From Chondrus crispus (lineage: Eukaryota; Rhodophyta; Florideophyceae; Gigartinales; Gigartinaceae): a stretch of 64,000 nucleotides of DNA. Below are positions 20,233 through 31,998 of the stretch, in pieces. The position numbers and the translations under genes were made by a program. The stretch lies in assembly GCF_000350225.1 (NCBI RefSeq), contig NW_005179110.1:93713-157712 (forward strand), in the 5' to 3' direction. The notes below the pieces were generated by a model. The model had not been told where the DNA came from. It did not search any database and saw only the letters and a list, made by a program, of their open reading frames with translations. Position 1 is the stretch's first letter. Each line of letters starts with the position of its first letter.

Positions 20233-20729
20233 CGGACCGCACACCACGCATTGCATCTGAGGCTCGAATTCTGAAGACAGACCGCACTGTCAAGCCAAAT
20301 GCACCAATAGGGTATAGATACGAATTACAGTTTCCCCTCTGACCACTCGTAGGCGGTTATTTCGTTCTCGCCGTCGCCTGCATGCGACGGCGCCCTGTAC
20401 AATGTTGTTAGGGTTACAGTAACACTTAGTACCCTTTCTGTCCCTCGGGTCGACCACCCCGGGGGCAAGAGGAAGAAGAAGTAAAGACAACTGTTTGGTT
20501 CTTACCCAGCGCGTGCGGCGCTCGGCCTCGGTCGCTACCCACCATCCTTCCAGCTATCTACGTTCACTACTCTACACTTCCGTGTGCTCTTCCTCGCACA
20601 GGCTCGGCCCTGTGTATCTACACGTGACCTCGCGTCCCGCGATTACGGCGACACGCACAGACAGCCTGTCCAGGACAGTAGAGAATAGCACATAAGACGA
20701 CAACGCACAGCGAGCAGAGTAAAAAAGCA
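20230..20729 (+). repeat. 3' LTR of the copia element
   Basis: Starts TGACGGACCGCACA just after the reverse transcriptase stop and ends AAAAAAGCA. Its last 73 bases match 16371-16443 with a few changes. The middle 415 bp have no counterpart in the 5' copy. Confidence 0.6.
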
Positions 20730-21701
20730 ATAAGGGCACGTTGGAAAAGCTGGAGGAGGTATGATCACTAGGCTCGGCCCAACGCAGGCACTTTCTATAA
20801 AGATAATCCAACAGCAGAACGATTTGCTGATTCGCAATGTCTGGAGGTCCCAGCGGAATAGTCTTTCTTTGAAGGTACATATTCTCACACAATATGAGCA
20901 ATTTCTTTAAGTATGGAGGACCCAATAAAGAAGCTTTTCTGGACCCCCAAATTCCCGCATATATTCATTCAGATCGATGATTCCGGAAATTTGCCTCACG
21001 GGGTCATTTTCGCAGGTTACTTTGCCGGCCAGGATGGGCCTTCAGGAACTGCGTGACCTTACCAAGCGGGGCTGTTGTGGAGCGATAGTAACGCCGTAAT
21101 GAAAAGGGAAGTGTCTCGAAAATGTGCATGCTTTGTCAAAAAGCATTGAAAAGTATTCCGAAGGTGAGCTTTAATTTCAAGCGTTGCGGACATTTGAATC
21201 TATACAGGAAATATCTGCCCAGATACACTTACAAATAGCAGCTACCAGTCATCATCCCGTAGCCGTAACAGCGATCAGCAACAAACGAGTGCGTGCGAGA
21301 TTCCCGTTTACAAGCTCAACACATGCCTGCGAAGGAGGGCTACATGGTCCGAATTGAGCTCCTAGATCGAAGAGGTCTATCAGGAGCGCTACAGGCGGTG
21401 CATATATGATTAGGAGCGATAATGAGCTTTTTATTGCCTATATGCAACGCAGAAGGGATTTTGAGTACACAGAACTGTGCAGCAAAAGTTCTCATAGATT
21501 CGATGAGCCATCTGATTTACACGAGTTCCATTGGGTTTTGACCTAGCCTTCCCTCCTTGTCTTCGTTTAACCAATCACAAACAGGGCAGTCGCATGTTAC
21601 AATATTGGACAAGAAAGTAGTCAGATCTACATCTTCCATATCTGCTATGTTATTATTCCTTTGGTACTCAGCAGCAAGATTGAGAAATGCAAACCGAATT
21701 C
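20730..21701. other. Non-coding stretch, nothing recognised
   Basis: About 970 bp between the copia element and the degraded transposase. I see no protein-like frame, no repeat shared with the rest of the window and no RNA gene. Confidence 0.45.
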
Positions 21702-22853
21702 TCAGAAACGGAATAAGATTCTGCCTTTAAAGTAACGCATATGGTGGATTACTCTATCGATGCGTGCATTAAAAGACTCTGCTGTTGTGGTGCGCTGGGT
21801 GTCGAGTTCTGCGTAGCTGTCCGGGTCAAAAAAGGAACAGCACATGTGCGATTTGTAATGAAAACGGTCTACCACCAGGCGGCTCCAGTGAAGTAGCCAG
21901 GGGGTTCTCAGAATAGTGGATGAGAACATGTTACAAGCATTATCATAGTATATGACTTGAGGTGAGATTTGAAAGTGGCTCAATGCTGTTGACAACGCGA
22001 GTGACGTGGACTCAGCTCTTGTCATGACCACAAACTCGATTACTTTCGGATTTTCACAAGCGCGCTGTACAGTCAGAAGTCCAGGAGACTGTCTATCCGA
22101 AAGAGGATATTTTTTGGTGCAGTGATGTGTCTCCGCTCCCTCGAAAACAATTCCAGGGCGACACTGACGTCTTCCGGGGAAACAAATTCCGCTTACTTCC
22201 TGATCTTTACGCAATGAGTCTGTATCACTATCCACCCTGCTTCTCGAATCATTCATTTCTCCACGATGGTGATTAATTAATCCAGATCTCGTTCCGTATC
22301 CGATCTGGGTCTCTGTGACAGATGCATACAACTCCCAGAACTTAACGGATTCCGGGGAGATTTTATTGTCCAACGATCGAAAACATTCCTCGGCCTTCTC
22401 GATGTGACGCGTCATGCATTGGGAGACAACGTCAGCCATATTTCTTGCCTGCGATATGTTAGTTCCTGAGCTTAGAAGCTCGAATAGAAATCTCGAAACG
22501 ACAGAGTTGACCCTTCGGACTTTCATAAGTTCATTGCAGACATTCTCACAGCATCCCAGGCATGGATATTCAAACAACGAAAGATTTGTATTATGGTTGC
22601 AATGGGCAACGTTGTTGAGATTGTCCGCCAGTCTTCTATGCATGCAAAAAGATGGTTCTGCCATTGCCCGGCAGCTCCTTCTAAGGACTCCTGGACGAGT
22701 AAAGCGGTTCCAGCACACCTTCAAATCATCACGTTCACTTGGGTTGAATGGCATGATGTACACCAAACCCACATGTTCAGTTAGAAGGAACTCGACCAAA
22801 TCCAGGAGGGATTCCAGAATTTGAGTCATTCTTTTTGGGACCAACACCAGCAC
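21702..22853 (-). pseudogene. Second catalytic block of the KDZ-like transposase
   Basis: 383 codons, no ATG at the start; the same frame continues upstream across a TGA. The C-terminal third shows VMTRAESTSLALSTALSHF, IYYDNACNMF (catalytic D), VVDRFHYKSHMCCSFFDP, and TTTAESFNARIDRVIHHM (E). This order (YDNAC, DRFH, then an E before N-x-R-I) is that of KDZ and HMGXB3-like DDE transposases. The upstream part holds several cysteines and histidines. Confidence 0.65.
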
Positions 22854-23023
22854 ACTACCAACTCAAATGCCTTTTCTGCAACGAGGGCCGAGCTCGCTGT
22901 CCTCATCACAAGAGTCGCTGTCCACTTCCTCCCTATCGGGAAGTTCTCCCGACTCTTCTTCAGATTCGTCACTCATCTGTTGTTCGATTTCAGTATACTT
23001 CTCTTGGATGCCAAAAGTTATCC

Positions 23024-23548
23024 TCAGCAGTTGTCGAACTTCGACCGCATCGTCGGATTTTCGAACCTTTGCCATTTCCTAATGCATTTTTCGTCGTGTT
23101 CCGCATCACGAAGCCATGATCTCCCACAAAAGCAAATGTTTGGATCCAAGTGCTGTCTCATCATTTCTACGTGAAGGGGTTTCATTGAAGGCTTTCTTGT
23201 CGAATTCATGCCTGTAAGATGGAAATGGATTTCGTTTCCCACATTCAAGGATGAACTCCTTATTTTTCGACGTGCAAATTTGCACATTTTCTTGATTGCC
23301 TTGCGGTGCTCGATTGCTTTTACCATCCGCTGATTTCTCCTTATTGAAACTGGAGCTGGTAGCTTGTGAGCATCTCTTCGGAAAGGTGGGAGCTTCCCCA
23401 GGATACCTGCAGCGGTGCCATCTATTACTATAGCTTTGAATCGCTTCATTCCATCATTTTCTGTCAACCCCAATTCCATTTTGTCTGACTGAGAAAGCGG
23501 TACCTCACATTCATCGCATGAAAATAGTTTCCACGTCAAATGTGTCAA
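23024..23548 (-). pseudogene. First catalytic block of the KDZ-like transposase
   Basis: Contains CDECEVP followed by FKAIVIDGTAAGILGKLP, the typical first-aspartate segment (D-G-T) of this transposase group. It overlaps the preceding cysteine-rich block in another frame. Downstream, an acidic linker (positions 22863-23075) continues in a third frame. Confidence 0.6.
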
Positions 23549-24293
23549 AAATGTACCTTAGAGCTTCATTGGCTCTCCTCCTGCTCCGTTCAGCTTCCCC
23601 TGATATGCTCCCAAAGAAATCTCTGCCTTTGAATCTGTGTTGAGTGCTCACCGCCGCCGAGAAAAGCTTCGGTGCAAAGTAGGAATTTCTCATTGATAGG
23701 CCTCCGTAGCAAACGCTCTGCAAATACGCGTTAAGGATCTCAACAGTGAAAGCAGAGCCCTTCCTGACCGGAAATATACCTAGCCACTGCCCTGAGAAGA
23801 AGACGATTTGACTACAGTGAACACACTTCCAGTTTGTGACTGTTACCGATGGGGCGCCGTGCGAAAGCGTTAATAGCCGGATTGAACAGAACCAGAAACG
23901 CATATGATTTCCTTGTTTGTTACCACAATTTGGACACCTTGCCAGGCTAGCATCGTTTAAATGCAGACGGGTGCCGGGTTCGGAAGACTCAAGCATCCTT
24001 GACAAAACACTAGTGGCGTTGACGTCTCCAGATCACGTCATCAAGCTCCTCAAGTGGTCGTTGCGAACGTATTTCTCAGCTTCGGATCCATTTTCTCCGC
24101 CAAACCCTTCGTTGAAATCGATACCTTCTGCAACATCATCCAATTCGCGCTCGCCATCACCGCTGAGAATCTCAACGCTTGATTCATTTCTGCTTGCCAA
24201 CGGGCAGGACGTTTCGTGGACACAGATCCATCCTCTTTTGTAGGTATAAGAACTGCAATTTTGACATTGAAATGGCTTCCTTTCGCACCACAA
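23511..24293 (-). pseudogene. Cysteine-rich region of the KDZ-like transposase
   Basis: One frame with an in-frame TGA at 24033-24035. Before the stop: PFQCQNCSSYTYKRGWICVH (C-x2-C ... C-x-H). After it: ARCPNCGNKQG and WKCVHCSQIVFF, two further C-x2-C pairs. Such cysteine clusters precede the DDE core in HMGXB3-like and CxC-type transposases. Confidence 0.55.
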
Positions 24294-24378
24294 TACCGGT
24301 GTGGATACTCTGCGATGCGAATCAAAAACTACCCAAAACGACTATCCTCGTAAGGCTTGCCGGGTTCGAGAAGTTATC

Positions 24379-25107
24379 CTATTTCCTGCATCCCGTCGCA
24401 ACTGTGCCACTGGGAACTGCTCCATACCTCCTGGGATGTGAGCACCGAAATGGCTTTCGCCATCCTTCAGAATTGTATTTATCCGTTCCATGAAAGGTCT
24501 CTGGCCTGGTCATGGTCTGCCATAACAGGCCAACCGTACAGGTGACAGAATCTTTGGAATGTTGCAAGTGGGCTGACATCATTGCTATCTCTCTTCTTTC
24601 GACAAGAGCATGCTCCAGTCTTATTTTCCTGCCGTCTCCCGGATCATCCGAGAGAAAATCAATAATATGCTGACAACTTCGGACCATCTTCTTGAACAGC
24701 TCCTCCTCCGACAGCCTCTCCTCTCCCCCATCAGTTCTCTTTCTTCTAACGCTCCCAAGTGAGCCCACTCTCAGAGGGAATGCAGAGTGTTTCGTCGCTT
24801 TTCCTACCGGCTCTTCTTGATAATCGAGTAAGTCAATCATCTCGTAATCAGATGAGCCCTCGTTGCTGCTTTCGGACTGGTCTTTGTGGCTGTCGTGCAC
24901 ATTGTACTGAACTATATCTTCATCAATAAGCTGAAGATCATTCAAAGTTGTGTTTTCTGTCCTGATTTGCGATATCGTGCGAATTCGCGTAGAAAAGAAT
25001 GGCTCAGATCCTTCAGCGTCTCTAAATACTGCGGAGAGTACATGTGTCTCCTCGGTTTCGTCATCGTGAATGGTCGTGAATCGGGAATCGTTTGTTTTCG
25101 CGTTCAT
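24379..25107 (-). pseudogene. N-terminal part of the KDZ-like transposase
   Basis: 242 residues from an ATG. The first half is acidic and serine-rich (SESSNEGSSDYEMIDLL). The second half has a helical stretch (EEELFKKMVRSCQHIIDFL). I do not recognise a domain. It is placed with the transposase because of strand, adjacency and the lack of another reading in this DNA. Confidence 0.4.
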
Positions 25108-25475
25108 TTTCCCACATCAATTGAAAAACCAGTCACCCACACTCACACGCCTTTCAGATGTTTCGCAATGACATGAAAGCTTTTGACGATCCGGGACCAT
25201 CTGCCAGAGGCAGAGTTCTTCGAGTCACCTGGGTTGCCGGGCACTGGGCAGCATCACCAGATGGGTACAGAGAAGGAGGAGAGATCATGGCTGTACATCT
25301 GGTGACCCGGATCATTTTTCTACAACTATTGGGCATTTACACTAAACTTTGGCAGGGGCCCTTGGCTCTCTGAAAGCTGGCTGGCAGAATTGACTATTTC
25401 CCGCCAATCTCACCATTAACCATTCCCGTCGGTTGCCTCACCAATGCTCAACCATTCAGAGAACCACCAACATCT

Positions 25476-26432
25476 ATGCAACAAGCCATTCAACTCATTC
25501 TCGTGAAAATGGAGGCAAGTGCACCAATTGATTTTCAGAACCACCTGGATGCAGTTATCCAGCAACTCGTCGACATACAGAGTAAGTCTTCGGATTGTCG
25601 GTTTCACCTCTTTCTGGAGAAAGACATTGAGAGTTCTGCAAGTATCCGACGTGGTGAGACGAGGGTATTGTTTTCGCCGACGGTGTCGTTTGGGGCATCA
25701 TCTCCGGAAGCATTGTCAAAGGCTGAGGATTTTGTTTGTGCTCTTCGTTCATTATCCTTCATGGCAAGTACGGGCATAGTTTCCACCCCGCGACATCCAG
25801 TGACCGCTCCTCTTACAGGTCCCACACTCTCGGTACCAAGTTGGTTCCCTGGAAAGACATATAGGAGGGAAAACTCTGCCAATGATGAAGTATGGAAGTG
25901 CATGCAGCAAGAAAGGCTTATTATCAGTCCCGAAATCGCCAACCGTTTCTACTCCTACACGCAACAAGATGTGCGCGATTTGTACCAGAAGTTTTTCACC
26001 TTGTTGCATCAAAAAATACGAGCAATTGACAGCTCTCTTGTCGTCAACAAGCTGGAATATGCCCGATTCACTCCGCCATGGATTAGAAAGCACTTGTTGG
26101 TTTCGGGACAGCCAATCTGCTATTTAGGAAAATTAGAGAGTCCTGAAGTGTCTCCGCCTCACCTCAGAGCGCAAAGAACTGTCATAGGGCATCGTAGAAT
26201 GTCCCGGATTCTTGCGTCGTTTTATGAGAACGATGCGCAGAGGTCCCAAACTGTGCTGGATAGATTGACGCAAAACGTGACTCCTACATCAGTCCCAGTA
26301 CGATCCAAGCGCAAGGCTCCGTATTCTAGATTCATTCTTCAGCGAAAAAGGTCTAAAAACAGGCGTGAAGTCAGTCTCCCACTGATTTTGAGACGTCCCA
26401 ACTCATGCTCGCCGGAACGGAATCCACAATAA
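25476..26432 (+). CDS. Unrecognised protein, divergent from the degraded transposase
   Basis: 318 residues, ATG to TAA, 370 bp from the start of the minus-strand block. It has a helical N-terminus (VKMEASAPIDFQNHLDAVIQQL), a serine/proline-rich middle and a basic C-terminus (RSKRKAPYSRFILQRKRSKNRRE) that could be a nuclear localisation signal. I do not recognise a family. It may be a second gene of the transposon or a captured host fragment. The next frame overlaps its end by 28 bp and could be a frameshifted continuation. Confidence 0.4.
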   Translation: MQQAIQLILVKMEASAPIDFQNHLDAVIQQLVDIQSKSSDCRFHLFLEKDIESSASIRRGETRVLFSPTVSFGASSPEALSKAEDFVCALRSLSFMASTGIVSTPRHPVTAPLTGPTLSVPSWFPGKTYRRENSANDEVWKCMQQERLIISPEIANRFYSYTQQDVRDLYQKFFTLLHQKIRAIDSSLVVNKLEYARFTPPWIRKHLLVSGQPICYLGKLESPEVSPPHLRAQRTVIGHRRMSRILASFYENDAQRSQTVLDRLTQNVTPTSVPVRSKRKAPYSRFILQRKRSKNRREVSLPLILRRPNSCSPERNPQ

Positions 26433-26650
26433 ATGGAGAAAACTGGGAGGGAACGGGCGACGTTGTATTCAATGGCAACGTCGTAGTTTGCGCTTTCGGT
26501 TTGTCATGCCATTTTCGAGACTATCCGCATGAAGAAAGTGGTATCAGTGCTGAATGCAGAAAATGCAGTAAGAAGATGCACGATATTTGTGGTGGAGGGG
26601 AAGAAGGGGACCAAATCTGTCCGCGCTATAACTTAGAATCATCACCATAA
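26405..26650 (+). CDS. Short zinc-finger-like frame, possible continuation of the previous gene
   Basis: 81 residues from ATG. It contains C-x4-CHF, then CRKCSKKMHDIC and a final C in ICPRYN, a C2-x-C2-H-C layout resembling a PHD or BED-like finger. It overlaps the 3' end of the preceding frame by 28 bp in the -1 frame, so one protein broken by a single-base change is likely. Confidence 0.4.
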   Translation: MLAGTESTINGENWEGTGDVVFNGNVVVCAFGLSCHFRDYPHEESGISAECRKCSKKMHDICGGGEEGDQICPRYNLESSP

Positions 26651-27399
26651 GCTGATGTCTCAGTCACGAGTCATGGCATGTGTAGGTAGTGGTAAGGACT
26701 ATGAATCTTCTTGTGTTTAGGACGACGATTTCTGACACCCTTCTCGACATAAATCAAACAGTACTCCCGCACGCACTTGCTTTCTCCACGTAGTGTGAGA
26801 TTAATAGTGTCACTGATGACACTGGGCATTTTTTGATGAATCTTAAGGACTGCTGACGCACCTAATATTAGTTAGGGTCTGAATTGCATTCGGGGTAGAT
26901 GGTCGTCGCAGGAAGGTTGCTACTCTATGGGGAACCATCCGCCGCAACTGATTGTGTGTGATGACACACTGCTTTTCGGGGGACAAGTCTCCTCATGCTA
27001 AAACTCACTGTACCTACTTTTCTGGCAATAAAATTGCACCATTTGCAAAAATTCTAAATGTTCTAAGCCTCGAGGAATATTAGAATTCCTGACATGGCTG
27101 AATGGAATTTCTATAAGAGGAACTTCCGTATTTATCAAATTCAGCTCCTAGTGCTCTGTCTCCTTTTAGATAAATAAAACCTGAGCCTTTGGGAGACCGT
27201 TTCTGCAGCACTGAAATTTCTCCAGAATCCAACGAATGTTTCTGAACGACTACTTTCTATGCACACTTTAAACATTGTATTACTTTTTAGTCTTCATGAA
27301 TGGAAATCACTGCATATTGCTTTGACTAGCGCTCGAAAAACTGGATGCAATATATTCCAGAAGACCCAAGACGATATCTACTCTTGTTTTTTCAATGTA
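26651..27399. other. AT-rich non-coding stretch, nothing recognised
   Basis: About 750 bp with no supported gene or repeat before the MITE. Confidence 0.45.
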
Positions 27400-27840
27400 C
27401 AGAGTAAACCCTCGTTATACTGACCCCATTTGTGGCGGGTGCGGAGGAGGGCCAAAGTACACATTAACGAGGGTGCACTGTACCTTTTAGTGTAAGCCAC
27501 TGTAAGCGTACTTACACCCACGAAATCAGCCCATCTTGAGGGGGCCAGGTACGATGGACTCGGCCTTCTTTTGACCAGCAGACAGGCTGTATGAGAGGCG
27601 CAGTGCTGCCTACAACGAACCGTACCGAAAGTAACCAAAATTATACAAATCTTGAGGCTTCACCGGGCTCCAAAGTGCCCTCTACTGAGGGGTCCACTGT
27701 ATAGTATGGGTACACTACGATCGAGGGAAACCTTCGATTCTGGCCCATATGGGCATATGTGGCGGGCAATTCTGGCCGAAAGTGCACTATAGCGAGGGAA
27801 TCACTGTATCGTGGGGTCACTATAACGAGGGTTTACTCTG
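27400..27840. mobile_element. 441-bp MITE with 28-bp inverted repeats and TA duplication
   Basis: The left end 27400-27427 begins CAGAGTAAACCCTCGTTATA. The reverse complement of 27813-27840 is identical except for one base out of 28. TA flanks both ends (27398-27399 and 27841-27842). This is the signature of a non-autonomous Tc1/mariner-type element, with ends like the pogo/Tigger group. No transposase lies inside. The interior repeats the end motif several times (ACGAGGGTG, GGGGTCCACTGTATAG, GCGAGGGAATCACTGTAT). Confidence 0.9.
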
Positions 27841-28435
27841 TAATACGATTTTTTGAAGCTGTGGTACGTCATGTAAGGGTATAGAAATGACGTCGATCTC
27901 TATCCAGGTTTAGTTAACAATCTCTCATCGTATAGGAAACGAGACGCCTCAAATATCAGCTCATAACCGTCTAGACTCCAATGCTAAAAGTTCAGGCTGA
28001 TATGGTCTTGTCCAAGAGTTCGATACGTCATATACATTCAAAAGCAAGACAATCCCATTGAACAGGTCGAACCTGTAGGTCGGGGCTGACGAATACATCC
28101 TTATGCGCGTTTCCTGGCTTCTCGGTGAGTCAGGAGTGTGTCAGAAATACAATTCGAATTTCTGCCAAGGACGCGTTGAATGGGAATTACAGTTTCTGAA
28201 ACACGCTCAGAGACGAATGCGGCTGACCGAATATATCTCAGATCTGTAATTATCTCGTTTTTAGGCACTGGCGGCTGGCAGGTTAGACATGTCGGTGCAG
28301 TAAGTGACACGGACCCTTTACAGTTACGATAACGACCATTTACAGTACACGTTTCACAATCCAAAGTGTACATGTACACTGTAATGAAAGTTGCTCGTAA
28401 GTCACAAGTTGTGAAAATGCATCGCAAGCACGATT
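27841..28435. other. Non-coding stretch, nothing convincing
   Basis: A 108-codon minus-strand frame lies at 28101-28427, but it has no recognisable motif and odd composition, so I do not call it. Short GTAC words occur near 28340-28385. Confidence 0.4.
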
Positions 28436-31400
28436 ATGCACAGTTCGATCATTCACATCTGGTCCTACCTTCGGTCGCTATGCGTGTCTGTGGGAAGCTT
28501 CACGGGCATTTTTGATCCGCTTCAGCTACTACAATTTCTGCTGATACGCGCTCAACAGCAGAGATACACTCGGGGGGACTTCAGCGCGGCGTGCGGGGAC
28601 CATCACTGTTTACCTATCCACGGGTTGACCGATCAAACGTGTTCATGGCATTCACGAAGCTTCGACAGAGGTGTGTGAGGGACGTTCTTGACCTGGCCGT
28701 TTTTCTCTCAGAATCAGGAAAGTTGCGGAAGCTGAGTGGCGATCGAAATGAATACAGAGATGAATCTGCTCGAGAACTAGCCGTCTTCGCATCCATTTAT
28801 GCAAACGGCGGTAGAAGGGTACTTTACCTTCTGTCCCTAATTCCGAATCAGGGACTACTGGATTTCTTTCAATCCCATGCTCTCCTTCGAGTATTCTCTC
28901 CACAGGTTTGGTTTGAAAATGGGGTTTCATATAGCGCTTGGATTTGATGAGTCCGAAGATACCAAGCTTAATCAAATCTGCATCGAACGATTCGCGATGC
29001 ACTTTCTCTAAGTCATTCAGTGATGTCGGTTCACCGACTAGAGATAAGCTTGTCATATGTTTTTTTCAAATCACAGCCGTATTAGCAACACTTTCCGGAT
29101 GGTTCCGTTCACAGTCGGGAACTGCGCATTTGCAGGACGTCATGAGAAGATACCTATGTCCATCATGGAACACCTCCGGTATGAATTCACAGCTGGAAGA
29201 ACATTTTAGTTATGAAAACATGCATGCTGGGTGGAAGTCCGTCAACGTCGCATTCTTTCACCTCAGAAAAAGTTCATGGAGGAGAGAGGATGCATATAAT
29301 GAGAATGTCTTAAAGCTCATTGGCAAGGCTTTTCGTGAGTTTTTGAGTTGGTCTTTTTTCATAATGGGGAACGGCGACGCGGAAGGCTTTCAGACATCCT
29401 TGGAAGAACTAGGAGTATTGGTATTACAAAAGATCAGCGATGAAATCTTGGAGAGGACGTATGACCGGAATTTGCTTCGTTCGCTGTATGAAATGTCTTT
29501 GCGAGAACGATTACGTGATGCTGATGAGCGAGATGTTTCTGCGGAACTGCCTCCAGAGCTTGCGCATATATTGCCGAAAATATTCTGTAGCGATCCCGCT
29601 CAGTGTAGAACTCGCAAAAGGACGGTACATGAGACCAACGCAGCGCATTCACTGTCGGAGCGCAAACGTGTTGAGAATAACTATCGAACATCTGAGCTGG
29701 ATTCGCATGATTTAATAGCAAACCGCACGAGTTGTGCAGTAGTCCTACGTACACCATCCTCTCGGAGGGAACCTCGTCGGCCAGTTCTACGCCACAATAT
29801 GATCGCGACTTTCGTCGCGGAAACACCACCCGCTGTCCCAGATATGACCGCGAATTTCGTTCCAGAAACACCACCCTGTGACCCTGAAGTAGAGAGGAAG
29901 CGGAGATTAATTTCCCTCGGAAGAACAGCTAGCAGGGCGCTCCAAGCGATTCCAACAAGAGAATTTTCAACGAACATTGATTTGCAGAAGTGTGTACCGA
30001 TTCTTAGTCGCAATTGGCCCGTCTCTTTCCGAGAGACGGGGGATGGCGATGAGAGAATGGCGCGAACCACAGTGAATAGAGCCCCTACGGAGAGGGATTA
30101 TTTCGAGAGCAGACTCAGAAACCACCAAGAACACGGTGGAAATGCTATCACAGATCCTGAGTTTGAGAATCTCGTCGACGAAATCCGGCAACCGGAACTC
30201 ATCAAACTCGTTCCGGGTCATGACACAGTCCAGGAGAGAGATGAATTATCACCAGGCCTGCATAAACTCAACACTGATCTCGATGCCTTTCAGACTGAGA
30301 TGCTTCGGTGGACGGTTTCACCAAGTGATACGGAATCTGGATTAAAAGAAGATCTCATTGAAGGGAATGACACTTGGTATCAATGGTATACGAAGCATAA
30401 CAGCACTGCTATCCTTGAAAACGTCACGAATAGCGAAGATGCGATTCGATATGCAAATCATTGGAATTTTTTTTGACGTTGGAGCTCCGGGGCCAGTCGG
30501 CTGACGCGCTTTCGGAAAAATGGCCTTCTGCCAAGGGGAATCGGCAAGAGTTTCTCCAAAACGTGCACCGAATTGCATATGAGTCACTATTCATTAATGT
30601 GGACATCAACAGAGTCACCAAATCTTGAACGTTGATAAACATGAAATGTGAAAGCGTAGACATCAGGATGAACCAAAGGATAGCCAAGGAAATGTCGGGG
30701 ATGACTGTTGCGGTTGAATATCTGCAGATATGTGACACAGATGAGAGATCACCTCTCATTTTGGTCATGATTCGAATAGTTCATGTGAATGCTGACGACT
30801 ATGATGTGTTAGGTCTTGCAGGAAGGATAGAAAAAGTATTTCTTTCTGCTGCAATTGATCGCAAGGTAGGTAATAGGTTCATTGTTGGACCTGGGGATTT
30901 GGTACGGCTGCAAAAGCTTTTACAGCTATGCCTCACTCTGCAGGATGTTTGTAGCTGCACACATGATCTACGTCCTGCCGACGGGATTTCAAAAAGTTGT
31001 GTTCGGAGTCAGTCCTCCGATATTGCGAAAAGAGCATGTGAAGCGGCGAGAAGAGCATGACGTCCGTCCTTTGTTCGATGCAGTCGATGAGTACTGCTTG
31101 AAATGCTTATTCGGCTTAAGGAAGTCCCAGTTAATTGACAAACACCAGTTTGAGGCACTCATCATGTCAATGAGCCACATTGCCACAGCCAATCCCAGGT
31201 CCTGGAGTTCTTCTATGATACAGGGTCCTCCTGGGACTGGGAAGACAATGTGTATCGTGAACTTGGTGGGAGCCCTAATTCACCACGAAAATATGGGTCA
31301 TCTCGGCTGTTTTCAGCGACACAATCTCTTGATGCGCAAAGATGGCATTTTGAGGTGTGCGAAAAAGGAAGACGGGACCGGAGCGGTGAAAATCCTGATC

Positions 31401-31998
31401 ACCGCCAGCTCTAACCAAGCGGTTGATAATGTCGTCAGAGCCGTTGAGAAAGGTATACCAGATGGAAACGGAGGAAGAATTTTTGTCCAACTAGCTCGAA
31501 TTGCTCGGACAACGTACGACTTGAAGGAACTGAAGAAACACTCAATTGACCACAAAGGTTTGGTATTCGACGAAGAGTATTTTGACCGCAGTAAGCCATC
31601 TACTGAAAAGAAGCGCGTCTAGCCATCATTGGCGGCTCGTCGCGCGGCTGCAGATGAGTCGATTGTGCTTCTTGCTACTAACAACCTGGTCGGTGGGAAG
31701 CAATTCGCAGACCTGCGGCAGGAAATAGACGTAATAATCAACGATGAGGTGTCAACCAGTATCGAACCAGAGAGCCTCATTCCCATGACAGTAACCAAGA
31801 AGCGAACAAAGTTTGGTCGCCTTCACTATATCGGTGTGGGTGATTTTAAACAACTTTCTCCATTATCGAAGACACTGCATTAAATCCGAGGTCTCCAATT
31901 ACCGGTCCGTCTCAACTACGAGAATCAAACAATCTCTCAATTCGAGAGATTGTTTCGGGCAAGGAGAGTACCAGTGGCGCTATTAATGATCCAGTATC
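28436..31998 (+). pseudogene. SEN1/UPF1-like superfamily 1 helicase, dead and truncated by an LTR
   Basis: The C-terminal half is a clear SF1 helicase in one frame (30882-31998): motif I IQGPPGTGKT, motif Ia ILITASSNQAVDNVV, motif II VIINDEVSTSIEPES, motif III GVGDFKQLSPL and the start of motif IV in SQFERLF...LLMIQY. Stops TAG (31620-31622) and TAA (31881-31883) interrupt that frame. Upstream, an 8-T run at 30467-30474 and a TGA at 30626-30628 break the N-terminal part. At 31998 the QYR codon is split by the TG of an LTR. Family members unwind RNA/DNA hybrids or act in RNA surveillance. Motif II has T where the family usually has Q. The rest of the gene is not in the window. Confidence 0.75.
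28938..30476 (+). pseudogene. N-terminal part of the helicase pseudogene
   Basis: 512 open codons without an ATG start; the short blocks at 28436-28947 are in other frames and look like its broken beginning. The middle holds two similar serine/proline repeats (FVAETPPAVPDMTANFVPETPP). The frame ends right at eight T residues; reading on one base earlier continues with LTLELRGQSADAL for about 50 more residues. No domain recognised. It may be a separate gene, but spacing and strand fit a helicase N-terminus. Confidence 0.45.

Larger units (their letters stand above)
16359..20729 (+). mobile_element. Ty1/copia LTR retrotransposon, decayed
   Basis: Gag-like, integrase, reverse transcriptase and RNase H regions follow in copia order on the plus strand between two related repeats. 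At least two frame changes split the polyprotein, and no aspartic protease motif is visible, so the copy is not autonomous. AC-rich codon use sets it apart from its neighbours. Confidence 0.85.
21702..25107 (-). mobile_element. Degraded DDE transposon, HMGXB3/KDZ-like
   Basis: Four minus-strand coding blocks in order form one transposase: an acidic N-terminal part, a cysteine-rich region, a first catalytic block and a second catalytic block. They are separated by in-frame TGA codons at 24033-24035 and 22863-22865 and by frame changes near 23520-23550 and 23070. Introns could explain some breaks, but the neighbours have none. Element ends were not found. Confidence 0.6.

Noticed and set aside
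21702-25107. Introns as the explanation for the broken KDZ-like transposase
   Set aside because: Two breaks are single in-frame TGA codons with coding on both sides, and nearby genes have no introns. Decay fits better.
28101-28427. A 108-codon minus-strand protein
   Set aside because: No motif, no partner and unusual composition; treated as chance.
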